DNA from: an uncultured Microbulbifer sp.
Lineage (GTDB): Bacteria; Pseudomonadota; Gammaproteobacteria; Pseudomonadales; Cellvibrionaceae
Reading direction: 5' to 3'
Assembly (NCBI RefSeq): GCF_947504145.1
Contig: NZ_CANNGQ010000004.1
Location: 1 to 64,000 of the forward strand
Length of the DNA stretch: 64,000 nt
Under the pieces are notes generated by a model. The model did no database searches and had not been told where the DNA came from. It saw only the letters and a list, made by a program, of their open reading frames with translations. Each line of letters opens with the position of its first letter. The first letter of the stretch is position 1. Position numbers and translations under genes: made by a program. Shown here one piece after another: positions 9,819 through 20,870 of the stretch.

Positions 9819-10610
9819 ATGGATACACGCCAGCCCATCGTTCTAACCGTAACCCACCACGACCCCAGTGGCAGTGCCGGCATCGCTGCGGATACGGAAA
9901 CTGCCGCCAGCCTCGGCTGCCACTGTGCCTCCGTGGTATCCGCCATTACCGTGGGCGATACCAGCGACCTGGCGGGTGTGGCGCCGGTAGACGAAAACCT
10001 GCTGGTAGAGCAGGCCCGCGCCGTGCTCGAAGATATGCCGGTGGCCGCCATCAAGATCGGCTATCTGGGCTCGGTGGAAAATGTGCACGCCCTGCACAGC
10101 GTGTTGCGGGACTACCCGGATATCCCGCTGATCATCGACCCGGACGCCACCCTCGCCGACAAAGAAAGCGTCCTGGCGCCTCCGCTCTGGCGCGCCATGT
10201 GCGACCTGATATTGCCACTGGCAACCCTGGTGGCACCGAACAGACGCGAAGCCCGCGCCATGGCCGGTGAAGCCGACGTGCACGACGCCCAGGCCCAGGA
10301 ACTCCTGGAAAGTGGCTGCCGCTATCTGCTGCTGACCGGTGTGCCCGCTGGCGACCAGCAACTGGAAAATCGCTTGTACGACGTGCGCGGACTGGTGCGC
10401 GAATTTCGCTGGCAGCGCTTGCCTCCAGCCAGCTACGGTGCATGCGGCACCCTCACCACGGCCATCGCCTGCCATATCGCCCACGGGCTGACCATGCTGG
10501 AAGCGGTCAATCGCAGCCAGCAGTTCACCTGGAGCGCCATTGCCGGCAGCCGCCGCCTGGGGATGGGGCGACCGGTACCCAACCGCCTGTTCTGGACCTG
10601 CAAGGACTAG
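9819..10610 (+). CDS. ThiD-like kinase with altered active-site motif
   Basis: Resembles hydroxymethylpyrimidine/phosphomethylpyrimidine kinase (ribokinase fold, 263 residues): substrate motif HDPSGSAGIAADTE (15-28), VAPNRREA (138-145) and the C-terminal helix region. In ThiD the anion hole and catalytic cysteine read HGTGCT or HGSGCT; here the segment is SYGACGTLTTAI (205-216), one residue shorter with Cys and Gly swapped. The usual DPVM...SG loop is DPDATLADKE. It may have lost or changed activity. In Pseudomonas thiD-thiE-hemL are adjacent; thiE is absent here. The ATG at 9819 follows AGGAG at 9801; the longer reading from 9768 is less likely. Confidence 0.75.
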   Translation: MDTRQPIVLTVTHHDPSGSAGIAADTETAASLGCHCASVVSAITVGDTSDLAGVAPVDENLLVEQARAVLEDMPVAAIKIGYLGSVENVHALHSVLRDYPDIPLIIDPDATLADKESVLAPPLWRAMCDLILPLATLVAPNRREARAMAGEADVHDAQAQELLESGCRYLLLTGVPAGDQQLENRLYDVRGLVREFRWQRLPPASYGACGTLTTAIACHIAHGLTMLEAVNRSQQFTWSAIAGSRRLGMGRPVPNRLFWTCKD

Positions 10611-10722
10611 CCCCCCTTTTGCCGGGTGGATAAGCGCCAGCGTATCCGCCGAATTCCCCGTAACCAACGATGACCGATGGTGGATGCGCTGCGCTTATCT
10701 ACCCTGGGGGCTTGTTCACCGT

Positions 10723-10751
10723 TTGCGACTGCCGCCCGCGGCGCGGATAAT
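10723..10751 (+). promoter_or_regulatory. sigma-70 promoter of hemL
   Basis: TTGCGA, a 17-base spacer and GATAAT, ending about 60 bases before the hemL start. It argues that hemL-hemB are not expressed only by read-through from the ThiD-like gene. Confidence 0.5.
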
Positions 10752-10811
10752 ACGCGCAATTTCCAATCCCGAACCTCCCTTCACCACTCCAAATCCGGTG
10801 TCCGAATCTCT

Positions 10812-13117
<2,306 letters not shown>

Positions 13118-13167
13118 CCACCCGTCGGACCAGGCCGGCTCGCGATTGCAGGCCTGCTCTGATCAGG

Positions 13168-13533
13168 TCAGATCATCCCCATTGCCGAACACTTGGTGAT
13201 CAACTGCCCGGCGTTTCGGCAACCCGCTTTACGCAGCAGGTTTTTACGGTGGTTTTTGACCGTGTGCACCGAGATGTTCAGGTGCTTGGCAATCTCGACA
13301 CTGGTGGCGCCCCCGGCAACCAGAGACAACACCTGACGCTCCCGCGCAGTGAACAGTGCTCCCGCCAGTTGCGCCGCTTCGTGGGCTCTCGGCATCAGTG
13401 TGGTCACCGATGCAGGCATCCGGCTGCTCTCCCCAACACTGCTCGCCTCTTGCTTGCCCGCTTGTGGCGCCTTCGCCGGCAACTCGGCGCCCCGCTGACC
13501 GGCAATCAACACGCCCAAACCCGATCCCAACAT
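13168..13533 (-). CDS. small LuxR-type DNA-binding protein
   Basis: A 121-residue protein with a non-conserved N-terminal half (Ala, Gly and Gln rich) and a C-terminal LuxR/GerE helix-turn-helix (about residues 61-115): FTARERQVLSLVAGG, then EIAKHLNISVHTVKNHRKN. There is no receiver or autoinducer domain, as in stand-alone GerE-type regulators. The ATG at 13533 follows GGAGGGAGG, a very strong ribosome site; the longer reading to 13563 has none. It lies downstream of, and on the same strand as, the membrane regulator gene at 13.7-14.7 kb. Targets unknown. Confidence 0.8.
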   Translation of the reverse strand: MLGSGLGVLIAGQRGAELPAKAPQAGKQEASSVGESSRMPASVTTLMPRAHEAAQLAGALFTARERQVLSLVAGGATSVEIAKHLNISVHTVKNHRKNLLRKAGCRNAGQLITKCSAMGMI

Positions 13534-13718
13534 AGCCTCCCTCCAGTTCATTGCCGATGCCAAAACAGCATGGCGATGAAATCTACCGGGAAGACGTAAC
13601 AGGCGTCTTTGAAAGCTTTTGAATTGTTTTGAAACGCCCGGCTGGCGGGGCTTTCACCGATTCAAACGGAGCAAAGTGACGGGAGAAAACGAAAGGAAAA
13701 AAACGTCGAAAAGATTGC

Positions 13719-14678
13719 TTACTGGTCCGTAGCAGCGGGTAGCGGTTCAGCCAGCGGCCGCTCAAACAGCGGAAGCAACATCCCGTAGAGCTCATCGGAG
13801 GTGACGGCAACACCATTGCCCCCGCGCCGCTTGACCAGCGCCCGCTGGGACTCGGAAGGCATGATGGTATACAGGAAGTAAGGGGTCTGATCCCGCCGTG
13901 CGCGCAGCTGCTCCATCAATTTGAAACCTGCCAGCGGCTCACTGCCGCGCCCCATATCCGAGATCACCGCATCGTAGCGGTACATCGACAGGAGCGTCAG
14001 GGCATCTTCTGTATTGGTGGCGATATAGACGGCGATGCGCAGGGATTCAAAGTGACTGCGCTCGCTGAGATTGTTTCCCGGGTGGTCATCAACCCACAGG
14101 ATGCGCCCACGCACATCCGCGGCTTCGCCGATCACCAGCGGTGCGCCGTTATCCGGGATACGGCGGGCGGTTACCAGGTAAACCACCAGCGCGGTTATCA
14201 GAACCAGCAGGCCCATTCCCAGCCACAATCGCCGATAGATCGGCGCTGGGGCAACGGGAGCCGGAGCCGCGGACTTCCCCGCGGGCGGCAAAGCCGGTTC
14301 AGGCAAAACAACTTCCGAGCGTCCCCCTGCAGGTTGCCCCATTTCAGGCTCTGGAGTTCCCGCTAGCAGCTGCTCAGCCAGCTCCGGGGACAGGCGGTAG
14401 CCGCGTCCGTGCAGCGTCTGGATCACCGGGCCCTCGTAGCCCAGCTCGCGAAATAACTTGCGGGTATCGGATACCAGCCGCCCCAGGGACCATTGCGAAA
14501 CCACGGTACTCGGCCACAGCTGTGCCAGCAGGGCGTCGTGCTCACAGCAGTCGGGGTAACATTGGATCAGGAGCGATATCAGCTGCAGCTGTCGCGCATC
14601 GGCGTCGACGGGTTTGTCGTCGACCGTGAGGTAAAGTTGCTCCGAGTCCAGAACAAACTTGTCAAAACGGTACTGCAT
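13719..14678 (-). CDS. membrane winged-helix regulator with C-terminal receiver-like domain
   Basis: Order of parts in 319 residues: an OmpR/ToxR-type winged-helix DNA-binding domain (1-97, ending in HGRGYRLSPEL), a Pro/Ala-rich linker (105-147), one transmembrane helix (151-170) and a receiver-like domain (191-305). The last has the acidic pair in LWVDDHP (D197, D198), a phosphoacceptor-like Asp in AVISDMGR (D241) and T271, but not the usual KP of the fifth strand. With one membrane pass and a cytoplasmic DNA-binding head, the receiver-like part would be periplasmic, unlike normal response regulators. The trigger and targets are unknown. Confidence 0.75.
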   Translation of the reverse strand: MQYRFDKFVLDSEQLYLTVDDKPVDADARQLQLISLLIQCYPDCCEHDALLAQLWPSTVVSQWSLGRLVSDTRKLFRELGYEGPVIQTLHGRGYRLSPELAEQLLAGTPEPEMGQPAGGRSEVVLPEPALPPAGKSAAPAPVAPAPIYRRLWLGMGLLVLITALVVYLVTARRIPDNGAPLVIGEAADVRGRILWVDDHPGNNLSERSHFESLRIAVYIATNTEDALTLLSMYRYDAVISDMGRGSEPLAGFKLMEQLRARRDQTPYFLYTIMPSESQRALVKRRGGNGVAVTSDELYGMLLPLFERPLAEPLPAATDQ

Positions 14679-14784
14679 TGGTCAGATGTCTGGAAAAGAG
14701 GAAGCGTGTTCAGCGGTGGATTATGAACGATCGTCTGATCGTATGGCCAGCCCGCTGTAACCGCTCGGGAACCCCGGACGACTG

Positions 14785-17514
14785 CTACGGCCACTGATCC
14801 GGTTGCTGCTCAGCACCTTCTGGCGGCCAGGGCTGCGCCTCTTCCACGGGCGCACCGCGACCTGGCTGGTTTCGCTGCTGCTCTTCCTGTCGCAACCGCT
14901 CTTCCAGGGCCCTACGCTCCTCCTGGGCTCTGCGCTCTTCCTCCAGATAGCGCTGCTCCTGCAGCCGGCCCGATTCCTCGAGGCGGCGCAGGCGCTCGCT
15001 CTCAGTCTGCGGGATCTGGCCGCGGTCAACCTCCGGCTGCTCCTGCGGTACCCCGGGCTGCTCGCGCTGCAACTGGTCGCGCAGTTGCTGCTCCCGCTGC
15101 CGTTGTTGATTCTGTTGCTGTTCCCTGCGCTGCTGTTCCGGGTCGATCCCCCAGCCCGGGGTCATGTCCTCCCGCGGCGCGACGTCGGTGTCCTCTTCAT
15201 CCCGATCAAACCAGTTGCGGAACCAGCCGCGACGCTGGCAGCGGGGATCGGTTTCCAGCCGGCTTTCCACCGACACTGGAATCTCGCGGCCACCCTCGCA
15301 ATTGCGCGGGTCCATATACTGACCCTGCGCATTCAGCGGTTTCCACTCCACCCCACGCGGCGCTTTTATACGCCCGTGGCGGTGAGGCAGTTTGCGCATG
15401 ATATCCGTCCACACCTGCAGTGCGCCGGTGGCGCCAGTGAGGCTGGTGCGCTCGTTGTCATCCCGCCCGAGCCATACCACCGCTGTCACACCGGGGCTGA
15501 AACCGGCAAACCAGCTGTCGCGATAATTGTTGGTGGTACCAGTCTTACCGGCGAAGGGCACGCTGTTGGGCAGACGTCGATAGGCGCTTTTACCGGTGCC
15601 CTCGCGCATGACCTGCTCCAGACCATAGCGCAACAGATACACTGGAACCTCATCCACACCGCGGTTGGATTTGGGCCGGAAGCGCTGCACCTGCGCGCCG
15701 TCCGCATCGGACACCGCGAGCAAGGTACGCGGCTCCACATGCTCACCGCCATTGGCCATGGTCTGGTACATGCCGGCCACCTCGAACGGGGTCAGTTCCA
15801 CCGCACCCAGAAACAGCGACGGCACCCGCGGCAGGCCCGCCTGCACGCCCAAACGCCGGATGGTCTGGCGGACATTTTCAATCCCCAGGTCCAGCCCCAG
15901 GCGCGCGGTGGCCTGATTGTAGGAACGGGACAGGGCCACATACAGCGGCACCAGGCCGTGGCTGCGATTGCTGAAATTGGCCGGCATCCACACCTGACCA
16001 TCTTCGGTCTCCTCGCGGATGGGGGCGTCGTCGATCAGAGTACCCAGGTTGTATTCGTGGGCCCGCTCCAGTGCGGTCAGGTAGACCGCCGGCTTGATCA
16101 GCGAACCCACCTGGCGACGAGCTTCCAGCGCGCGGTTGAAGCCGGGATAGTGCGGGCGGCGGTCTCCCACCATCGCGAGGACGTTACCGCTGTGATTCTC
16201 CAACACCACCGTGGCCCCCTGCAGGGAGTCCTCCTGGATACCGCGGTCTTTTTCCAGTTTGCTGGCGCCGTTACTTACCGCATCCTCGGCCAGCTGTTGT
16301 ACCGATGGGGCCAGGGTGGTGTAGACCCGCAAACCGGCGGTGCGCAATTCCTCCACGGAGTAGTAAGGGCGCAACTCTTCCAGTAGCCGTTCGGTAAACG
16401 CCGGATAGGGGTTCTGCGCAGCAGCACCGGCGGCGGCTACTTCCAGTGGTTTTTTACGCAGACGGTCGTGCTGCTCCTTGTCGATGAGATCCTGCTCGAA
16501 CATCACATCCAGCACTGTATTGCGCCGCTCCAGCGCCCGCTCCGGATTGCGCCAGGGGTTGTAAAAAGAAGCACCCTTGGCGAGGCCCACCAGAAGTGCG
16601 ATCTGATGCGGCTCCAGCTGATTGAGGGGTTTCTGGAAATAGAACTCCGACGCCAACCCGAAACCGTATATGGCCCGGCTGCCCTGCTGCCCAAGCCACA
16701 CCTCATTGATGTACTCCTGCAGGATATAGGCCTTGTCGTAGTGGACCTCCATGAGGATCGCCATCAACGCTTCATTGAATTTGCGCCACAGGCTCGGCTT
16801 GTGGTCGAAGAAAATATTCTTCACCAACTGCTGGGTAATCGTGGAGCCACCCTGAACCACACCGCCGGCCTTGAAGTTGGCCACCATGGCGCGGGCAATC
16901 CCCCGGGGGGACACCCCGAAATGATCTACAAAATCCTGGTCTTCCACTGCAATCAGGGTGGCGCCGAGCAGCGGGGGTATATCTTCGATACGCACCGGTG
17001 TGCGGTCATCCCCGCCGCCAAGTAGCGTGCCGATAGGGGCGGCGTCCAGACGGAATTCTTTCAGTTGCTCACCGCTCTCACTGCGCAAATTACTCAGCTC
17101 GTCGTTGCGCAGACGGAATTGCACCTTGGTGGCCGGCTCCCGTTTATCCGCGTGGATAAAGTCGCGCCGCCATACCAGATATTCCATCCCCTCCTGCTGC
17201 CACTGGCCCGGCTCCTCGATCGCCGGCACTTTCTTGTAATTGAGCGCGGCAAACTCGGATGCCAATTCATCCGGGCGCATCACCATACCTTCTTTCAATA
17301 TCAGCGGGCGCGCATACACCCTGGCCGGCAACTGATACTGACGGCTGTCCAGACGTTCGCGCAGCTGCACGTCCAGCCATACCATATAACCCGCCAGGAC
17401 CAACACTCCGAGCAGGGCCAGCAGGCTGAGACGCTTGAGCCAGCGGCGCAGACGGCCCGAGCCGCCTTTTCCATTTGCACTTTTCGCTTTAGTACGGCGC
17501 TTGTTTGATGCCAT
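14785..17514 (-). CDS. mrcB: penicillin-binding protein 1B
   Basis: Bifunctional peptidoglycan synthase in the inner membrane. Basic cytoplasmic tail, one transmembrane helix (29-47), UB2H-like region (about 60-155), GT51 glycosyltransferase (about 170-345; catalytic Glu in AVEDQDF, E191) and transpeptidase (about 430-720) with SLIK (S471), SYN (531-533) and KTGT (657-660). At 909 residues it is longer than the usual 770-850: residues 793-909 form a Gln/Glu/Arg-rich, probably coiled-coil tail ending in Pro-rich sequence, on the periplasmic side. Monocistronic on the minus strand, divergent from the adenosine kinase gene. Confidence 0.96.
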   Translation of the reverse strand: MASNKRRTKAKSANGKGGSGRLRRWLKRLSLLALLGVLVLAGYMVWLDVQLRERLDSRQYQLPARVYARPLILKEGMVMRPDELASEFAALNYKKVPAIEEPGQWQQEGMEYLVWRRDFIHADKREPATKVQFRLRNDELSNLRSESGEQLKEFRLDAAPIGTLLGGGDDRTPVRIEDIPPLLGATLIAVEDQDFVDHFGVSPRGIARAMVANFKAGGVVQGGSTITQQLVKNIFFDHKPSLWRKFNEALMAILMEVHYDKAYILQEYINEVWLGQQGSRAIYGFGLASEFYFQKPLNQLEPHQIALLVGLAKGASFYNPWRNPERALERRNTVLDVMFEQDLIDKEQHDRLRKKPLEVAAAGAAAQNPYPAFTERLLEELRPYYSVEELRTAGLRVYTTLAPSVQQLAEDAVSNGASKLEKDRGIQEDSLQGATVVLENHSGNVLAMVGDRRPHYPGFNRALEARRQVGSLIKPAVYLTALERAHEYNLGTLIDDAPIREETEDGQVWMPANFSNRSHGLVPLYVALSRSYNQATARLGLDLGIENVRQTIRRLGVQAGLPRVPSLFLGAVELTPFEVAGMYQTMANGGEHVEPRTLLAVSDADGAQVQRFRPKSNRGVDEVPVYLLRYGLEQVMREGTGKSAYRRLPNSVPFAGKTGTTNNYRDSWFAGFSPGVTAVVWLGRDDNERTSLTGATGALQVWTDIMRKLPHRHGRIKAPRGVEWKPLNAQGQYMDPRNCEGGREIPVSVESRLETDPRCQRRGWFRNWFDRDEEDTDVAPREDMTPGWGIDPEQQRREQQQNQQRQREQQLRDQLQREQPGVPQEQPEVDRGQIPQTESERLRRLEESGRLQEQRYLEEERRAQEERRALEERLRQEEQQRNQPGRGAPVEEAQPWPPEGAEQQPDQWP

Positions 17515-17753
17515 AAACGTTCAGATAAACTCGTTTCTTACATTGAATGAGGGACACACCAGAGGCATTTATAGCCGGCATTTATAAGGTCACTTCTGCA
17601 CAAGTCAAACCCGACCAGTCACAGAATTCCAGTAGAGGCGTCGCTTACCCCGCGCCGGCGTCCACTTGCACTTGATCCAGCGCCGGCCATAATGCGCCCA
17701 GCGCCCGCTACTCGGGCATGTTGATCCAACCACCATTCAGCAACGGACCCCCT

Positions 17754-18761
17754 ATGCACCAGTACGACCTCTACGGCATCGGCGCCGCTCTACTCGACAC
17801 GGAAATCGAAGTCACCGACAGCGACCTGCAAAACCTGGGCGTCGGCAAAGGGGTCATGACACTGGTCGACGACGCGCGACAGCAGCAACTGGTCAGCGAG
17901 CTGAAAAACCACCTGGTCACCGCCAGTCACGCCTGCGGCGGCTCCGGCGCCAACACCGTCATCGCCGCCAGCTACTTTGGCCTGGACACTTTCTATTCCT
18001 GCAAAGTCGCCAATGACAGCAACGGCGACTTCTACCGCGAAAACCTCACCGCCGCCGGCGTCGGCTACCCCAAAGCCCTGCACAGTGCCGAACGCGGCAC
18101 CACCGGCAAATGCCTGGTGCTGATCACCCCGGACGCCGAGCGCAGTATGAACACTTACCTCGGCATCAGCGCCGAGCTGTCGGTCAATGAACTCGATCGC
18201 GATGCCCTCAGCCAGTCCCGCTGGGCCTACATCGAAGGCTACCTGGTCTCCTCCCCCACCGGCCGCGCCGCCGCCATCGAGCTGCGCAAACAGGCTGAAG
18301 CCGCCGAGGTAAAAACCGCCCTGAGCCTATCCGACCCCATGATGGTGCAACTGTTCCACGACGGCCTCAAAGAAATGATCGGCGACAACGGCGTCGACCT
18401 GCTGTTCTGCAACCGCGAAGAAGCCCTGAAATTCTGTGCCACTGACTCCCTCGAAGAGGTCGCACAAATTTTGCGCCAACACTGCCGCGCCTTCGCCATC
18501 ACCCTCGGTGCCGACGGCGCACTGCTGTGGGACGGTGAGCGGGAATACCGCGTAGCTTCCCCGAAAGTAAAAGCCATCGACACCAACGGTGCCGGCGACA
18601 TGTTCGCAGGCGCCTTCCTGTACGGTATCAACCGGGACATGGGATTCCCTGAAGCGGGCCAATTGGCGTGCCGCGCGGCCGCGCAGGTGGTGAGTCAGTA
18701 TGGACCGAGATTGGGTGCGGAGCAGCACAGGGAATTACTCGAGCAGGAAGCGAGCGCATAG
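17754..18761 (+). CDS. adenosine kinase, PfkB family
   Basis: A ribokinase-family sugar/nucleoside kinase of 335 residues. The PfkB signatures are the glycine-rich GGSGANTVIAASYFG and the catalytic DTNGAGDMFAGAFLYG near the C-terminus (catalytic Asp in GAGD). Overall layout fits the adenosine kinase group (salvage of adenosine to AMP), but other nucleoside or sugar substrates are possible. The ATG at 17754 gives the family start HQYDLYGIGAALLD; the longer reading from 17718 is unsupported. It is convergent with the GGDEF-EAL gene. Confidence 0.85.
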   Translation: MHQYDLYGIGAALLDTEIEVTDSDLQNLGVGKGVMTLVDDARQQQLVSELKNHLVTASHACGGSGANTVIAASYFGLDTFYSCKVANDSNGDFYRENLTAAGVGYPKALHSAERGTTGKCLVLITPDAERSMNTYLGISAELSVNELDRDALSQSRWAYIEGYLVSSPTGRAAAIELRKQAEAAEVKTALSLSDPMMVQLFHDGLKEMIGDNGVDLLFCNREEALKFCATDSLEEVAQILRQHCRAFAITLGADGALLWDGEREYRVASPKVKAIDTNGAGDMFAGAFLYGINRDMGFPEAGQLACRAAAQVVSQYGPRLGAEQHRELLEQEASA

Positions 18762-18783
18762 TCCGAGCGGAGCGCGCTACAAA

Positions 18784-18886
18784 GCTCATTGGCAAAAGCG
18801 AAGGGAAAGTGCTGGGGATCGGTTTTCGCAAGCGTCGGCGACAGGGACGTCGCCGGGCCGGAAACAGGCAATGAAAGCCAGTGAGC
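18784..18886. repeat. degenerate copy of the dispersed palindromic element (copy F)
   Basis: Lies in the gap between the convergent adenosine kinase and GGDEF-EAL genes. It keeps one inner hairpin at 18836-18855: CGGCGAC, loop AGGGAC, GTCGCCG, nearly the same as the inner hairpin of copy B near 45.05 kb. Weak outer arms are GCTCATTGGC (18784-18793) and GCCAGTGAGC (18877-18886), 9 of 10 paired. The second small hairpin of the family is missing. Confidence 0.5.
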
Positions 18887-18890
18887 GAAA

Positions 18891-20660
18891 TTAGTTGACT
18901 GAAGTCGGCCGAGGCCCACTGATTTCAGGTAAACAGGCCGCGGCGGCAATGCCGAAGCCCTGGGCGTAATCCACCCCCATCAGACGCAGTTTTTCCAGCA
19001 GTTCCGGCGTCTCCGCAAACTCCGCAATGGTGCTGATCCCCATACGCTTCGCCAGGTGATCCACCGTACTCACCATCGCACTGTCGATCTCATCTTCCAG
19101 CATATTGCGCACAAACGAGCCGTCGATCTTCAGGTAATCCACCGGCAACTGGCGCAGATACGCCAGCGACGAAGCACCGCGGCCAAAATCATCCAGCGCA
19201 AAACTGCACCCCGCCGCACGCAACTTGTGGATAAACACCAGCGCCCGATCCAGATTGTTGATTGCGCTGGTCTCGGTAATCTCGAACTGCACCCGCGACG
19301 GCGCCACACCCGCCTCCGTCAACTCGCGCAACACAAAATCCGCGAACAACTCATCCCCGAGGCTGATCCCGGAAATATTGATCGCATAATGGAAGCCGCC
19401 TGAACCGCTGCTCTGCTCCAGCGCCATGTAGCGGAAAATATTGCGGATCACCCAGCGATCCACCTCATCGATCATCCCGTAACGCTCCGCCGCTGGCAGG
19501 AACAACCCCGGAGAAATCACATCCCCATCGCGCCCCTGCATGCGCACCAGAACTTCATAATGATGTACGCGATTCTGATCTTGCAGTGCCACTACCGGCT
19601 GCCGGTACAGTAGCAAACGATCCTCGCGAATGGCCGCGTGAATCTCTGCCAGCCAGGTACTCTCGCGGCGCTTCTCCAGCGCCTTGCGCGAGTCCCCGAA
19701 GAATTTCACCCGATTGCGCCCCTGATCCCGCGCCGCACCGCAGGCATCGTGGGAGGATGCCAGCAACTGGCTCGCCGGTGGTGCATGGCAGTCCACGCTG
19801 ACCGCGCCGATGGAAAGTGCCGGGCGGGTTTCACTGTCTTCCCAGTGGAACACAAAATCGTTCACCGCCTCCCGCAAACGGGTGACGATGCGCTTGGCCT
19901 CCTCCAGGGTGCAGTCTTTCAGCAGCAGCGCAAATTCATCACTGCCCACCCGACCAAGCAGGTCGCCATTGCCCAGGCAGCGGGTAAGAATCTTCGCCAG
20001 GGCAATCAACAGGGCATCGCCGGCGCTGTAGCCAAGAGTGTCGTTCACCACCTTGAATTGGTACACATCGAGGTACAGCAGGATATGGTGCTGGCGCGAG
20101 CCGGTGTCGGTATTCAGCAGTTGCTGCAGAGCGTGTTCAAAGGTCTGGCGGTTGGGAAGGCGAGTGAGGGCATCGTGACTACTTTGCCAGCTGAGACGGG
20201 AGGAAATCCGGCGGGCGTCGGTGGTGTGGCGCAACACCAGAACGTAACCATCCAGTGCCGAATCATTCTTGAGCGCATTGATCTGCACGCTGACTTCGAG
20301 CAGCTCCCCCTCTTCCCGGCGGATATTGGCCTGCAACTCGCGCCGGCCGGGGATATCTTCCTCGCCGTCACCACTGGCCAGGTTCAGATCCAACGGCTGC
20401 CCTTCGTCGTCGAAAAGCGGCAGGCTTTCGGCCAGCACCTGCCCGGGCAGCAATCCGACGAGATTGCCGCACAGCTCACTCACTAGGGGATTGCTGTAGC
20501 AGACCCGCCCGTGACGGTCGGTCACAATCACACCATCGGCCACTTCACCCAGCGCCAGCTCCGCCGCCGCCAGGTTCAATTGCCCATCAGGGACGGTGCC
20601 AGAACCGGAATCCTCCAGCTGACCGTGATAAGCGGCATTTTGGGGTGTGAACTCAGTCAA
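18891..20660 (-). CDS. PAS-GGDEF-EAL cyclic di-GMP signalling protein
   Basis: A 589-residue cytoplasmic protein with no clear membrane segment: PAS sensor (about 35-145), GGDEF domain (about 160-320) and EAL domain (about 335-580). The GGDEF motif reads GSDEF (239-243), and the metal-site strand reads LDVYQFK, so cyclase activity is uncertain. The EAL motif is EVLVR (369-373), with DDFGRG and KIDGSFV intact, so phosphodiesterase activity is plausible. The reading starts with TTG (after GGAA); no early ATG exists. A consensus CRP site lies at 20823-20838, about 160 bases upstream, suggesting cAMP control. Confidence 0.88.
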   Translation of the reverse strand: MTEFTPQNAAYHGQLEDSGSGTVPDGQLNLAAAELALGEVADGVIVTDRHGRVCYSNPLVSELCGNLVGLLPGQVLAESLPLFDDEGQPLDLNLASGDGEEDIPGRRELQANIRREEGELLEVSVQINALKNDSALDGYVLVLRHTTDARRISSRLSWQSSHDALTRLPNRQTFEHALQQLLNTDTGSRQHHILLYLDVYQFKVVNDTLGYSAGDALLIALAKILTRCLGNGDLLGRVGSDEFALLLKDCTLEEAKRIVTRLREAVNDFVFHWEDSETRPALSIGAVSVDCHAPPASQLLASSHDACGAARDQGRNRVKFFGDSRKALEKRRESTWLAEIHAAIREDRLLLYRQPVVALQDQNRVHHYEVLVRMQGRDGDVISPGLFLPAAERYGMIDEVDRWVIRNIFRYMALEQSSGSGGFHYAINISGISLGDELFADFVLRELTEAGVAPSRVQFEITETSAINNLDRALVFIHKLRAAGCSFALDDFGRGASSLAYLRQLPVDYLKIDGSFVRNMLEDEIDSAMVSTVDHLAKRMGISTIAEFAETPELLEKLRLMGVDYAQGFGIAAAACLPEISGPRPTSVN

Positions 20661-20822
20661 TGGAATTCCAAATCAACCGGGGCTCCCGCCCGGTTTTGCC
20701 GATGCAACCCTGCATTGGGGCTGCGGAATAATTAAGCGCAAAGTGCGCTCGCTCTCGATTAGGGAAAATAATACCGACATATTCACCGGCGCGGAAACCT
20801 CCTGAGGTGCCCCGGCGGCATT

Positions 20823-20838
20823 TGTGATCGGTATCACA
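20823..20838. promoter_or_regulatory. consensus CRP/Vfr binding site
   Basis: TGTGA, six bases (TCGGTA), TCACA: a perfect match to both half-sites of the E. coli CRP consensus. It lies in the 210-base gap upstream of the PAS-GGDEF-EAL gene and past the stop of the YajG-type lipoprotein gene, so the first is the natural target. A CRP/Vfr homologue is encoded at 36.4 kb. Confidence 0.6.
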
Positions 20839-20870
20839 CGCCACCGGCGACGTCACTCCGTCAGTACCAT

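Noticed and set aside
14803-16386. Open frame of 527 codons on the plus strand opposite mrcB
   Set aside because: Leu/Pro/Arg-rich antisense translation without motifs; PBP1b on the other strand is certain.
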